64,000 bases of DNA, taken from positions 469,457 to 533,456 of the forward strand of contig JACKOH010000003.1 of the NCBI GenBank assembly GCA_024234395.1, written 5' to 3'. Position 1 is the first letter of the stretch, and each line of letters opens with the position of its first letter. Below are positions 26,597-36,606 of this stretch, piece after piece. Both the position numbers and the translations under genes were made by a program. This stretch comes from Pseudomonadales bacterium. Lineage in GTDB: Bacteria > Pseudomonadota > Gammaproteobacteria > Pseudomonadales > Pseudohongiellaceae. The notes below the pieces were generated by a model. It had not been told where the DNA came from. It was given only the letters and a program-made list of their open reading frames with translations, and did no database searches.

Positions 26597-27049
26597 ATGG
26601 ATATCAGAAAAGTTAAGAAACTCATTGAACTCATCGAGACGTCCGACGTCGCCGAGATTGAAATCCGCGAAGGTGAAGAGTCGGTCCGTATCAGCCGCAA
26701 CTCCGCGGTGATGCCGGCCCCGGTCGCATACCAGCATGCCCCCCCGGCACCGTTTCAGCAGCCGCCAACCGCCGACTCGGGTGGGCCGGCACCGGCAGTG
26801 GAACCGGTTCCGCGCGGCAAAGAAGTCTTGTCGCCGATGGTGGGTACCTTTTACCGGGCACCATCGCCCTCCTCTCCACCGTTCGTGGAAGTGGGTCAGA
26901 CTGTGGAGCCCGGCGACGTGGTCTGCATTGTCGAAGCCATGAAAATGATGAATCAGATTGAGGCCGAACACGGGGGTGTGGTGGAGGCCATTCTGGTCGA
27001 GGACGGTGAGCCGGTCGAATACGATCAGCCACTCATCCGGATCGCCTAG
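26597..27049 (+). CDS. accB: Biotin carboxyl carrier protein of acetyl-CoA carboxylase
   Basis: 150 residues. N-terminal domain with the KVKKLIELIETSDVAEIEI start, a Pro/Ala-rich linker (about 40-72) and a C-terminal biotinyl domain. The biotin-accepting Lys116 is in VEAMKMMNQI. Works with AccC, encoded 25 bases downstream, and with AccA/AccD elsewhere to form malonyl-CoA, also used by FabB above. Confidence 0.96.
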   Translation: MDIRKVKKLIELIETSDVAEIEIREGEESVRISRNSAVMPAPVAYQHAPPAPFQQPPTADSGGPAPAVEPVPRGKEVLSPMVGTFYRAPSPSSPPFVEVGQTVEPGDVVCIVEAMKMMNQIEAEHGGVVEAILVEDGEPVEYDQPLIRIA

Positions 27050-27074
27050 TCAAGCGGAATCAAGTAGCCAACCC

Positions 27075-28415
27075 ATGTTCGATAAAGTACTCATTGCCAA
27101 CCGGGGCGAAATTGCCCTTCGCGTGCTCCGCGCCTGCAAGGAACTGGGCATCAAAACCGTGGCCGTGCATTCCAGTGCCGACCGGGATCTCATGCACGTC
27201 CGCCTGGCTGACGAATCGGTCTGTATCGGCCCGGCAGCGGCAGCGGAAAGTTACCTGAATATCCCTGCTATTATTTCCGCCATGGAAGTCACCGATGCGG
27301 TGGCGGTGCACCCAGGCTACGGCTTCCTGTCTGAAAATGCCGACTTCGCCGAGCAGGTGGAGAACAGCGGTTTCACGTTTATCGGCCCCAGGGCCGACAC
27401 CATCCGCCTGATGGGCGACAAGGTCTCTGCCATCGAAGTCATGCGTGAAGCAGGCGTGCCCACGGTGCCCGGCTCCAATGGCCCGGTCGATGACAATGCC
27501 GACCGGACCCTGGCCCTGGCCCGGAAAATCGGTTACCCGGTCATTATCAAGGCGGCAGCCGGTGGCGGTGGCCGCGGCATGCGGGTAGTGCACAGCGAAG
27601 CCGCCCTGCTGAAAGCAATCTACGTCACTCAGTCGGAAGCCAAATCCTACTTCGGCAGCGGCGTGGTATACCTGGAGAAATTCCTGGAAAACCCGCGCCA
27701 CGTGGAAATACAGGTAATCGGGGACGGCGAAGGCAACGCCATTCACCTGGGCGATCGGGACTGCTCTCTGCAGCGTCGACATCAGAAGGTTATCGAGGAA
27801 GCGCCGGCGCCTGGGATACCCAGTGCCGTTCGCGAAGAGGTGGCGCAAACCTGCATTCAGGCCTGTAAGAATCTCAAGTACCGCGGTGCCGGCACCCTGG
27901 AATTCCTCTATGAAAACGGGCAGTTCTATTTCATCGAGATGAATACCCGGGTCCAGGTTGAACACCCGGTCACGGAAATGGTTACCGGCGTCGACATCGT
28001 CAAGGAACAGCTGCGAATCGCGTCCGGAGAACCGCTGTCGATCACCCAGGAGGACGTCGCCATTCGCGGTCACGCCGTGGAATGCCGCATCAACGCGGAA
28101 GACCCGGTGTCCTTCCTGCCCAGCCCGGGGCTGGTGGACCTCTATCATGCTCCCGGTGGCTTCGGCGTGCGGGTCGACTCACACCTGTACAGCGGCTACC
28201 GGATCCCGCCTTACTATGATTCCCTGGTAGCGAAGCTGATCACCTACGGCGCGTCCCGGGAAGAGGCCATGAGCCGGATGGAAAACGCCCTGGACGAACT
28301 GCTGGTGGATGGCATCAAGACCAACACCCCTCTGCACCGGGACCTCATCAGGGATCGGGAGTTTCGCGCCGGCGGCGTGAATATCCACTACCTGGAAAAG
28401 AAACTTTCTCTCTGA
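27075..28415 (+). CDS. accC: Biotin carboxylase subunit of acetyl-CoA carboxylase
   Basis: 446 residues from the ATG of MFDKVLIANRGEIALRVLRA; the frame opens further upstream inside accB but that part is not AccC. ATP-grasp enzyme that carboxylates biotin on AccB. Visible: Gly-rich loop KAAAGGGGRGMR (about 159-170), HQKVIEEAPAP, EFLYENGQFYFIEMNTRVQVEHPVTE with metal-binding Glu and catalytic Arg. The stop overlaps the start of prmA by one base (TGATG). Confidence 0.97.
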   Translation: MFDKVLIANRGEIALRVLRACKELGIKTVAVHSSADRDLMHVRLADESVCIGPAAAAESYLNIPAIISAMEVTDAVAVHPGYGFLSENADFAEQVENSGFTFIGPRADTIRLMGDKVSAIEVMREAGVPTVPGSNGPVDDNADRTLALARKIGYPVIIKAAAGGGGRGMRVVHSEAALLKAIYVTQSEAKSYFGSGVVYLEKFLENPRHVEIQVIGDGEGNAIHLGDRDCSLQRRHQKVIEEAPAPGIPSAVREEVAQTCIQACKNLKYRGAGTLEFLYENGQFYFIEMNTRVQVEHPVTEMVTGVDIVKEQLRIASGEPLSITQEDVAIRGHAVECRINAEDPVSFLPSPGLVDLYHAPGGFGVRVDSHLYSGYRIPPYYDSLVAKLITYGASREEAMSRMENALDELLVDGIKTNTPLHRDLIRDREFRAGGVNIHYLEKKLSL

Positions 28416-29320
28416 TGCCCTGGCAACTGCTACGGCTGAGAACCACTCCGGATCAGGCTGAAGAATTCGAGCAACGGTTATTGACGGCGGGCGCCACCTC
28501 GGTGACGCTCGCCGACGCCGAGGACCAGCCGGTGTTCCAGATCGAACCGGGTGCGACGCCATTATGGGATTCGGTTCAGCTGAGCGCCCTGTTCGATGCC
28601 GACGCCGACCTGCAGCCGTTGCTCCGTGAACTGCAACAGCGACCTGGATCGGACCCGGCGGATGAATCCGCCATCATAGTGGAAAGTGTGCCTGATCAGG
28701 ATTGGGAGAAAGCCTGGATGGATCGCTTTCATCCGCTGCAGTTCGGAACGCGGCTGTGGATCTGTCCGAGCTGGCTTGAACCTCCCGACCCGGATGCAGT
28801 GAACATTCTGCTGGATCCGGGCCTGGCCTTCGGTACCGGCACTCATCCCACCACCGCACTGTGCCTCGAATGGCTTGAACAACAGGATCTCAGTGAGCGG
28901 CTGGTCATCGATTATGGTTGCGGCTCCGGCGTGCTGGCGATAGCCGCCGCCCTGCTGGGGGCCGGAGCGGTACTGGCAGTGGATAACGATCCCCAGGCCA
29001 TTCAGGCCTGTACCGCGAACCGGGATGCCAATGGCCTGGATGCGGAGCGCCTGGCCTGTTACCTGCCCGAACAGTTCCCTCCCGGCTCGGCTGGTCTGCC
29101 GGCCGACGTGTTGATTGCCAACATCCTGGCTGGCCCGCTGGAGCAGCTGGCACCGCACTTTGCAGAACTGGTGAGGCCAGGAGGCGACCTGGTCCTGTCC
29201 GGGATTCTTCCAGACCAGGCCGAACTGCTGTTAGCCCGTTACGAGCACTGGTTCGACATGCAGGCCCCGGTCGAGCGTGATCAGTGGACAAGACTTTCCG
29301 GGACGAGACGATATAGCTAG
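28415..29320 (+). CDS. prmA: Ribosomal protein L11 methyltransferase
   Basis: 301 residues. Trimethylates L11 with SAM. N-terminal substrate-recognition domain (about 1-90) then a Rossmann methyltransferase domain: LAFGTGTHPTTALCLEWL, VIDYGCGSGVLAIAA (motif I), VDNDPQAI, and DVLIANILAGPL (motif IV). One-base start/stop overlap with accC suggests translational coupling. Confidence 0.95.
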   Translation: MPWQLLRLRTTPDQAEEFEQRLLTAGATSVTLADAEDQPVFQIEPGATPLWDSVQLSALFDADADLQPLLRELQQRPGSDPADESAIIVESVPDQDWEKAWMDRFHPLQFGTRLWICPSWLEPPDPDAVNILLDPGLAFGTGTHPTTALCLEWLEQQDLSERLVIDYGCGSGVLAIAAALLGAGAVLAVDNDPQAIQACTANRDANGLDAERLACYLPEQFPPGSAGLPADVLIANILAGPLEQLAPHFAELVRPGGDLVLSGILPDQAELLLARYEHWFDMQAPVERDQWTRLSGTRRYS

Positions 29321-29523
29321 GGTACCTCTGATTTATAAGAGAGGGGCGCTGGCTTGCAGACGCGTTCTCAGACCAGGTGATTTGCCACCGGAATCCCGGA
29401 AATGTGACCCAGGGTTGATCTTGGACGGCCACGTCTGGCCGGTAGTAGGCATCTGGTGGTATATCTTGCTACAACCGGGATATTACAGGTATCGATAGCG
29501 AATAAACTCGCAGTTGCGGAAAC

Positions 29524-31515
29524 ATGGCATTACACGTAACCCAGTGCCCACGTTGTGAATCAACTTTCAACACCAGCGCCAGAATGCTGCAGGCAGCACA
29601 CGGTCTGGTGCGCTGCGGTGCCTGCCTGTCCATCTTCGAAGCCGACCGGAACATTGTCGATCCGCACTCCAGCGCTTCCAACGACGAACGGGAACACCAC
29701 GAGGACGGTTCAGTCTTTATTTCCGCCCCGGAAGACTACTTCAACCCGGCGGCTTTCCTGGCCAGTGACGAGGACCGGGAATCAGCCGCCCCGGATGACG
29801 ACTGGGGCCAGGATGAAATTCTGTATGCCAAGTCCGATGTCAAGGACAGTGACTTCGATGTTTTCGCCGTCGACGAAGAAGAAGAGCAGTACTCGTCGAT
29901 CCGGGAGCAGGTGACCGACAGTAATTTCGATGTATTCGATTCCCCCAGGGCCCCCGAGGCCGCGCCCAATCCGCATAACGATGTCCAGAATCACGAATTC
30001 GATATCTACGACGCCGGAGAGCGGAAGCTAAGGCCGCCCGAGCCGAACCCTGACGAGAGTGACGCGGAATACCAGGTCCGGGCCTCGTTTAACTTCGATT
30101 CCGCCTCGGCGGCATCAGGATTCAGCCTGTCCTCGCTGCTGAGCAGTCTGTTTCCAGGCAGCGCCAAAGGCTCCGGGCGAGACCAGTCCGCCCGAACGGC
30201 ATCTGCTAAGACCAGGCCCAAGTCACACGATGACAGCCTCGCAGGCGTCGTGATTCTGCCCGAGGGACCCGATGCCGCCACCCTGCTGGCAGCACGCAAG
30301 AAAGCTAACGAACAGTCAAAAAATCAGCCTGCCGGCGACGCTATTGAATCGGACCACGACTCTGAATTCCTGTATGATGACGGGGATTTCGAACCTGTCA
30401 AAAGCAGGTTCCTGGATGCCGGCACTGTCGATGCCGAGCACTCACCCGACAACGTCGGGCCGAGTGAAGCTCAACTCAGCGACGAGCAATTCGCCGCAGC
30501 TCTTGCCGCCGACGCGGAATGGGAAGAAGCGGACGTCGAACTGGATGAAAGATCGTTCGTGATATTGCCCGTAGACCCCTATCAACCCTCAGCTTTCCGG
30601 AGCCATACTGAAGACATGCCCGACCGCCCGGAGCCCACTGGAAACAGCCCTGCAACCCCCTCGAGCGGGAAATCACCCGGCCCCACGGGCAGCCCCGTCA
30701 ATGGCAGGCAGCAGGACCAGTCGGGGGCCGCTGGCATGCCCATGAGCGCAGCTCCTCAGGCTTCCGACTTCCCGGATGACCAAACGACTGCCGGGGTACC
30801 CGGACCGGATGAGCAATCGGAGCAACTGGAAAGTGGTAGAGATCAGCCATCCGGGAAACGCCCGAGTGGATCCGGAAAGGACGAGATCCGGGCCCGCATC
30901 ACGGCCAGCAGGCTGGATGACCAGGACGATCCCTTCGAGCAACTGAGTGAAGAAAATCTGCGCGCCATCCGGGATGTGGACAGCTCCCTGGAACTGGAAC
31001 ACCGGAATGGCGGTCGCGGCAAGTCCAGGATCGCCCTGCTGACTGCGACTTTCCTGCTGGTGGGCCTGGTGATTGCGCTGCTGTATTTCTGGCTGCGGTT
31101 GCCGGTGCTGAGCCAGGACCCGCGCTATCGCCCCTGGTACCAGTCGGTCTGCGAGATTCTCGGTTGCAACCTGCCACCCTATGTCAATCCAGCCGAGATT
31201 GTCACCGACAACTTGGTGGTGCGCAGCCATCCGGACCGCGCCGACACCCTGGAACTGAACGCCGTATTCCGCAACCGCGCCGAGTTTGCCCAGCCCTTCC
31301 CCCTGATTGAACTGCGATTTACCGATCTCAACAATTCCACCGTGTTGTCCCGGCAACTGCTGCCCGACGACTATCTGCCACCCGCCCTGCGCGGTCTGCC
31401 GCTTATGCCATCCGGCGCACCGGTGCAGATTACCCTGGAACTGGAAGACCCGGGTCCACGCGCGGTTAACTATCAGCTCGGATTCAAGGCCGCGCCACCC
31501 AGACCCGGTTCCTGA
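29524..31515 (+). CDS. Zinc-ribbon, long acidic linker and DUF3426 membrane protein
   Basis: 663 residues. An MJ0042-type zinc finger (Cys8, Cys11, Cys31, Cys34) opens the protein. A long low-complexity acidic region (about 45-490) follows, then a single membrane segment (TATFLLVGLVIALLYFWL, about 508-525) and a C-terminal DUF3426 domain. The acidic region has three spaced copies of an FD(V/I)(F/Y) motif (SDFDVF, SNFDVF, HEFDIY). The family is typical of this prmA-dusB-fis neighbourhood in Gammaproteobacteria; function unknown. Most homologues have a shorter linker. Confidence 0.82.
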   Translation: MALHVTQCPRCESTFNTSARMLQAAHGLVRCGACLSIFEADRNIVDPHSSASNDEREHHEDGSVFISAPEDYFNPAAFLASDEDRESAAPDDDWGQDEILYAKSDVKDSDFDVFAVDEEEEQYSSIREQVTDSNFDVFDSPRAPEAAPNPHNDVQNHEFDIYDAGERKLRPPEPNPDESDAEYQVRASFNFDSASAASGFSLSSLLSSLFPGSAKGSGRDQSARTASAKTRPKSHDDSLAGVVILPEGPDAATLLAARKKANEQSKNQPAGDAIESDHDSEFLYDDGDFEPVKSRFLDAGTVDAEHSPDNVGPSEAQLSDEQFAAALAADAEWEEADVELDERSFVILPVDPYQPSAFRSHTEDMPDRPEPTGNSPATPSSGKSPGPTGSPVNGRQQDQSGAAGMPMSAAPQASDFPDDQTTAGVPGPDEQSEQLESGRDQPSGKRPSGSGKDEIRARITASRLDDQDDPFEQLSEENLRAIRDVDSSLELEHRNGGRGKSRIALLTATFLLVGLVIALLYFWLRLPVLSQDPRYRPWYQSVCEILGCNLPPYVNPAEIVTDNLVVRSHPDRADTLELNAVFRNRAEFAQPFPLIELRFTDLNNSTVLSRQLLPDDYLPPALRGLPLMPSGAPVQITLELEDPGPRAVNYQLGFKAAPPRPGS

Positions 31516-31584
31516 AGTTTTCAGCTTTGACCTGAGTGATCAGGCCGGTACAATAACCCGCTCTCCACCACTCTAACCTGGAAC

Positions 31585-32634
31585 ATGGAACTGAAGCCTA
31601 TTCAGCTTGGCGACTTTGTGATCGCCAATCCTCTGCTGCTCGCCCCCATGGCCGGGGTAAGCGACAGCCCGTTCCGGGAAATCTGCAGTGCCAACGGCGC
31701 CGGCCTGACCGTGGCGGAAATGTTAACCAGCGACAGCGAACGCTGGGGATCAGAGAAAAACCGGCTGCGCCAGGTAAAGCCCGACATCAGTGGACCCCAG
31801 GTCGTGCAGATTGCCGGTTCCGATCCTGGTCTGATGTCCGAAGCAGCGATACTAAACGTCGCCATGGGCGCCGACGTCATCGACATCAACATGGGCTGTC
31901 CGGCCAAGAAAGTACTGCGCAAGGCGGCCGGTTCGGCTTTGCTGAAAGACCCGGCCCTGGTGGAGAGGATACTGCGCGCGGTGGTGGCGGCGGTGGATGT
32001 TCCGGTCACGCTGAAGATACGCACCGGCTGGTGCCCTGAGTCCCGCAACGGAGTCGAAATCGCCAGGCTGGCCGAGCAGACCGGAATCCGCCTGTTGACC
32101 GTGCACGGCCGGACCCGTGCCTGCCGTTTCCGCGGACAGGCGGAGTACGATACCATCGCCCACATCAAGCAGTCGGTATCCATACCGGTCATCGCCAACG
32201 GTGACATCACCTCGCCGGAGAAGGCCAGGCTGGTCCTCAGCAACACCGGCGCCGACGGATTGATGATCGGCCGGGGCGCCCAGGGTCAGCCGTGGATCTT
32301 CCGCGCTATCAGCCATTACCTGAAAACGGGTCGCCTGCTGCCGCGACCGGACAGCGATTCGGTAAGCGATATTATTGTCTCGCACCTGGAAAAAATCTTT
32401 GCTCTTTACGGTGAGCACAAGGGCGTCCTTTTCGCCCGTAAACATGTAAACTGGTACACCGGACAGCTGGCTGCGCACCAGCCCGAAGCATCACCCTGCG
32501 CCAGGGAGTTCTGGCGCCAGTTCAGCGGGCAGCAGACACCCAGCGGGCAGTTGAGTGCCCTGCGTGACTATTTTACCGGCCTGACTGCTTTCGATACCCT
32601 GACTGACAACAATAACAAGGGGATTGCTGCATGA
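31585..32634 (+). CDS. dusB: tRNA-dihydrouridine synthase B
   Basis: 349 residues, FMN enzyme reducing uridine in the tRNA D loop (U17 in E. coli). TIM-barrel start LAPMAGVSDSPFREIC, catalytic Cys105 in INMGCPAKKVLRKAAGSAL, LKIRTGW, VHGRTRACRFRG, IANGDI and IGRGAQGQPW FMN-phosphate loop. Its stop overlaps the fis start by 4 bases (ATGA), the conserved dusB-fis operon. Confidence 0.96.
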   Translation: MELKPIQLGDFVIANPLLLAPMAGVSDSPFREICSANGAGLTVAEMLTSDSERWGSEKNRLRQVKPDISGPQVVQIAGSDPGLMSEAAILNVAMGADVIDINMGCPAKKVLRKAAGSALLKDPALVERILRAVVAAVDVPVTLKIRTGWCPESRNGVEIARLAEQTGIRLLTVHGRTRACRFRGQAEYDTIAHIKQSVSIPVIANGDITSPEKARLVLSNTGADGLMIGRGAQGQPWIFRAISHYLKTGRLLPRPDSDSVSDIIVSHLEKIFALYGEHKGVLFARKHVNWYTGQLAAHQPEASPCAREFWRQFSGQQTPSGQLSALRDYFTGLTAFDTLTDNNNKGIAA

Positions 32635-32936
32635 CTTCCCAGGACGAAGCTCTCCTGTTCAGGGCTACCCCGGTCGAGGGCCTGAGTGATTTTATCGAAA
32701 CCGACAAACCGGCAACATTACGCGAAGAAGTGAAGCGATCCATGGCGGCTTATTTCGACCAGCTTGGCGGTCAGGATCCCACCGAGATATACCAACTGGT
32801 CATGAACGAGGTTGAAGCACCGCTGCTGGAAATTGTCATGCAGCGGGCGGATTTCAATCAGTGCAGGGCTGCTACCATGCTCGGAATAAACCGTGGTACG
32901 CTGCGAAAGAAACTCAAACAATACGGACTGTTGTAA
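32631..32936 (+). CDS. fis: DNA-binding protein Fis
   Basis: 101 residues. Nucleoid-associated regulator of rRNA promoters and recombination. The C-terminal helix-turn-helix (RADFNQCRAATMLGINRGTLRKKLKQYGLL) is nearly identical in pattern to enterobacterial Fis. The N-terminal half has the beta-hairpin region before helix A. Overlaps dusB by 4 bases. Confidence 0.95.
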   Translation: MTSQDEALLFRATPVEGLSDFIETDKPATLREEVKRSMAAYFDQLGGQDPTEIYQLVMNEVEAPLLEIVMQRADFNQCRAATMLGINRGTLRKKLKQYGLL

Positions 32937-33009
32937 TCCCAGCAAACCGGGAAGTGCCGGCGCAAGGGATTCCGGCGACCCCGACCAGAAACAAGATCCA
33001 AGATATTCT

Positions 33010-34599
33010 ATGACATCAGCTAAACCTGCTGCCGTGCGTCGGGCATTGATCAGCGTCTCCGACAAAACCGGCATCGTCGAACTGGCAAGATCTCTCAGCA
33101 AACTCAATATCGAAATACTCTCCACCGGTGGCACTTATCGGCTGCTGACTTCGGAACATATTCCGGCTGTCGAAATCTCCGACTACACCGGTTTTCCGGA
33201 AATGATGGACGGCCGGGTCAAGACTCTGCATCCGAAGGTTCATGGTGGCATCCTGGCCAGGCGCGACATTGACACGGAAATCATGGAGCAGCACGGCATC
33301 CCGCCTATCGACCTGGTGGTAGTGAACCTGTATCCATTCGAAGCGACGGTGGCAAATCCTGACTGTGACCTGGCTACCGCTATCGAGAATATCGACATAG
33401 GTGGCCCGACCATGGTGCGGGCGGCGGCCAAGAATCATGCCCATGTGGCCATTGTGGTCAACCCCGAAGACTATCAGCCTCTCGTGGAGCGCCTGCAGAA
33501 CGGCGATTGCAGCCTGGATCACGATTTCCGCTTCGACCTGGCGGTCAAAGCGTTTGAGCACACCGCCGGCTATGATGGCGCCATCGCCAATTACCTCGGT
33601 AAGCGGCTGCCACAGACGGACAGCGACAATGACCGCACCTTTCCGCGCACCTTCAACAGCCAGTTCCTGAAAAAGCAGGCCATGCGATACGGTGAGAATC
33701 CCCATCAGCAGGCCGCATTCTACGTGGAAAAAAATCCGCTGGAAGCCAGCATCGCCACTGCCGTTCAGCACCAGGGCAAGGAACTGTCCTACAACAATAT
33801 TGCCGATACCGACGCGGCCCTGGAATGTGTCAAATCGTTTTCCGAACCCGCCTGCGTGATCGTCAAACACGCCAACCCCTGTGGCGTAGCGGTAGCCGGA
33901 TCCATCAAGGCTGCCTATGACCTGGCCTTTCAGACCGATCCCACCTCGGCTTTCGGCGGCATCATCGCCTTCAACCGGGAACTGGATGCTGAAACCACAC
34001 GGGAGATAATTTCCCGGCAGTTCACCGAGGTGATCATTGCTCCTTCAGTTTCTGAACAGGCGTTACAGATTGCGGCGGAAAAGAAGAATGTGAGGGTTCT
34101 GTCGTGCGGAGAACTGCCGGCAGAAGCGGTGGCCGGATGGGATTTCAAGCGGGTTACCGGTGGGCTGCTGGTGCAGGATCGGGATATCCGCCGGGTCAGC
34201 CAGGCGGAATTGAAAGTGGTGACTGAGAGAGCGCCGACTCCGGATGAGCTGCGCGACCTGCAGTTTACCTGGATCGTCGCCAAATACGTCAAATCCAACG
34301 CGATCGTATACGGTAAAAACAGGCAGACTATCGGTGTGGGGGCCGGCCAGATGAGCCGGGTATACAGCGCCAGAATTGCCGGTATCAAGGCAGCCGACGA
34401 AAACCTGGAAGTCCGTGGTTCGGTGATGGCATCGGACGCCTTCTTCCCGTTCCGCGATGGCATCGATGCCGCCGCCGAGGCCGGTATCACCGCCGTCATT
34501 CAACCGGGCGGCTCAATGCGGGATGACGAAGTCATCGGCGCCGCCAATGAACACGGTCTCGCCATGGTATTTACCGGCGTGCGGCACTTCCGCCACTGA
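33010..34599 (+). CDS. purH: Bifunctional AICAR transformylase / IMP cyclohydrolase
   Basis: 529 residues from the ATG of MTSAKPAAVRRALISVSDKTG. Last two steps of IMP synthesis. N-terminal cyclohydrolase domain (SVSDKTGIVELA, DGRVKTLHPKVHGG, NIDIGGPTMVRAAAKN). C-terminal transformylase domain with QGKELSYNNIADTDAALE, KHANPCGVAV (catalytic Lys-His) and SDAFFPFRDGID. purD follows 56 bases downstream, the usual purHD order. Confidence 0.97.
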   Translation: MTSAKPAAVRRALISVSDKTGIVELARSLSKLNIEILSTGGTYRLLTSEHIPAVEISDYTGFPEMMDGRVKTLHPKVHGGILARRDIDTEIMEQHGIPPIDLVVVNLYPFEATVANPDCDLATAIENIDIGGPTMVRAAAKNHAHVAIVVNPEDYQPLVERLQNGDCSLDHDFRFDLAVKAFEHTAGYDGAIANYLGKRLPQTDSDNDRTFPRTFNSQFLKKQAMRYGENPHQQAAFYVEKNPLEASIATAVQHQGKELSYNNIADTDAALECVKSFSEPACVIVKHANPCGVAVAGSIKAAYDLAFQTDPTSAFGGIIAFNRELDAETTREIISRQFTEVIIAPSVSEQALQIAAEKKNVRVLSCGELPAEAVAGWDFKRVTGGLLVQDRDIRRVSQAELKVVTERAPTPDELRDLQFTWIVAKYVKSNAIVYGKNRQTIGVGAGQMSRVYSARIAGIKAADENLEVRGSVMASDAFFPFRDGIDAAAEAGITAVIQPGGSMRDDEVIGAANEHGLAMVFTGVRHFRH

Positions 34600-34655
34600 C
34601 CGGGAAGGCTCCCGGCCGGAATCCCGGCCAATGGATTTTATCAGGAGAACAACAC

Positions 34656-35945
34656 GTGAAAGTTCTGGTCCTCGGCAGCGGCGGCAGAGAGCACGCCCTG
34701 GCCTGGAAGGTGGCGCAGTCGCCACGAGTTGAAAAAGTGTTCGTGGCGCCCGGCAATGCCGGCACGCTGCTCGAGCCGGGCGTGGAGAATGTGGCAATCG
34801 ACGTGCTGGATTTCCCCGGCCTGGTGGAGTTTGCCAAAGCTGAACAGATTGAACTGACTATCGTCGGCCCGGAAGCGCCGCTGGTAGCCGGGGTGGTGGA
34901 CTACTTCACCGAGCAGGGACTGGCCTGTTTCGGGCCCTCCGCCAATGCCGCCCAACTGGAGGGTTCCAAGGCTTTTACCAAGGACTTCCTGCAGCGTCAT
35001 GGCATCCCCACCGCGTCCTACCGGACTTTTGAACAGGTGGATGCGGCGGTCGCCTATGTTCGTGAACAGGGCACGCCAATAGTTATCAAGGCTGACGGCC
35101 TCGCTGCCGGCAAAGGTGTCATCATCGCCTGGAATGAAGCCGAGGCCACAGGTGCCATCGAAGATATGTTGTCCGGCAACCGGTTCGGGGCTGCCGGCCA
35201 CCGCGTGGTTATCGAGGCGTTCCTGAGCGGCGAAGAGGCCAGCTTTATCGCCATGGTGGATGGCAAACACGTACTGCCCATGGCCACTTCCCAGGACCAC
35301 AAGGCCCGGGATAATGGCGACCAGGGTCCCAACACCGGCGGCATGGGTGCCTATTCCCCGGCTCCGGTGGTCGATGACGCCGTCTTTGCCCGCATTATGG
35401 AGCAGGTTATCGAGCCCACGGTAAAGGGTATGGCGGCTGACGGTAATCCCTACACCGGGTTTCTTTACGCCGGCCTGATGATTTCCCCGACCGGTGAGGT
35501 CAACGTGGTGGAGTTCAACTGCCGTTTCGGCGATCCGGAAGCGCAGCCGGTGATGATGCGCCTGCAGTCGGATCTGGCGGAATTATGCCTGGCGGCCCTG
35601 AGTGGCGACCTCGACACCCGACAGGCCAGCTGGGACTCGCGTTGCTCCCTGGGTGTGGTGCTGGCCGCGGGAGGCTACCCGGATTCCTATCACAGTGGCG
35701 ATGTCATAACCGGTCTCGATCAGCCCTGCGGCAACGACCAGAAAATTTTCCACGCAGGAAGCAGGATGGAAAATGGCCAGGTGGTTACCAACGGCGGCCG
35801 GGTTCTCTGTGCCACGGCACTTGGCAATAGCGTAACCGAGGCGCAACGGCGGGCCTATGAACTGGTCGACGGTATTCAATGGAACAACGTTTACTTCAGA
35901 ACTGACATTGGTTATCGTGCCATCGACAGAGAAAATCAGGAGTGA
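34656..35945 (+). CDS. purD: Phosphoribosylamine-glycine ligase
   Basis: 429 residues from a GTG with AGGAG 8 bases upstream. ATP-grasp enzyme of purine synthesis. Visible: VLGSGGREHALAWK, VGPEAPLVAGVVD, FGPSANAAQLEGSKAF, KADGLAAGKGV, QDHKARDNGDQGPNTGGMGAYSPAP and FNCRFGDPEAQPVMMRL. Co-transcribed with purH. Confidence 0.97.
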   Translation: MKVLVLGSGGREHALAWKVAQSPRVEKVFVAPGNAGTLLEPGVENVAIDVLDFPGLVEFAKAEQIELTIVGPEAPLVAGVVDYFTEQGLACFGPSANAAQLEGSKAFTKDFLQRHGIPTASYRTFEQVDAAVAYVREQGTPIVIKADGLAAGKGVIIAWNEAEATGAIEDMLSGNRFGAAGHRVVIEAFLSGEEASFIAMVDGKHVLPMATSQDHKARDNGDQGPNTGGMGAYSPAPVVDDAVFARIMEQVIEPTVKGMAADGNPYTGFLYAGLMISPTGEVNVVEFNCRFGDPEAQPVMMRLQSDLAELCLAALSGDLDTRQASWDSRCSLGVVLAAGGYPDSYHSGDVITGLDQPCGNDQKIFHAGSRMENGQVVTNGGRVLCATALGNSVTEAQRRAYELVDGIQWNNVYFRTDIGYRAIDRENQE

Positions 35946-35957
35946 GAACCCGTCGTC

Positions 35958-36605
35958 ATGAACGAGCCACGTCACCTCAGCCCGGTCGACAACCTGTTAC
36001 TGCAGTTTGATCAGGCGCTACGAACCCTGGTTCCAGGCAGCAGCCAGGCGGGACGCGACTATCCCGCCAATGCCCGCATCGAAACCGAACTGGAGGACCG
36101 TCAGCGGCGTCATGCCGCCGGCCTGATGCGGATCAATCACACCGGTGAGGTCTGTGCCCAGGCGCTCTACCAGGGTCAGGCTCTGACGGCCAGGCTGGAG
36201 AATGTCCGTCAATCCATGGAACAGGCTGCCGGCGAGGAAGTGGATCACCTGGCCTGGTGTGAACAGCGCCTGTCCGAACTGGACAGCCGCCCCAGCCTCT
36301 TCAACCCGCTCTGGTACGCCATGTCGTTCGGCCTGGGCGCGGCAGCCGGCCTGGCCGGGGATAAGTGGAGCCTGGGTTTTGTGGCGGAGACCGAAAACCA
36401 GGTCTGCGAGCACCTTGAGGATCACCTGCAGAAACTGCCTGAGTCAGACCAGAAAAGCCGGGCAATTCTGGAACAGATGATCACCGACGAACGGCAGCAC
36501 GGAGAAACCGCAAGACTGGCCGGCGGCGCCGACCTGCCGTTCCCGGTCCGCCAGGCGATGGCCGCCCTGTCCCAGGTAATGAAGAAAACCGTCTACCGCC
36601 TCTAA
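35958..36605 (+). CDS. coq7: Demethoxyubiquinone hydroxylase
   Basis: 215 residues, Coq7-type diiron monooxygenase that hydroxylates demethoxyubiquinone. Metal ligands are in RINHTGEVCAQALYQGQAL, AGEEVDHLAWCEQRL, ETENQVCEHLEDHL and MITDERQHGE (Glu and ExxH motifs in a four-helix bundle). It starts 12 bases after purD. A perfect 26-bp inverted repeat just downstream probably ends the transcript. Confidence 0.94.
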   Translation: MNEPRHLSPVDNLLLQFDQALRTLVPGSSQAGRDYPANARIETELEDRQRRHAAGLMRINHTGEVCAQALYQGQALTARLENVRQSMEQAAGEEVDHLAWCEQRLSELDSRPSLFNPLWYAMSFGLGAAAGLAGDKWSLGFVAETENQVCEHLEDHLQKLPESDQKSRAILEQMITDERQHGETARLAGGADLPFPVRQAMAALSQVMKKTVYRL

Positions 36606-36606
36606 C

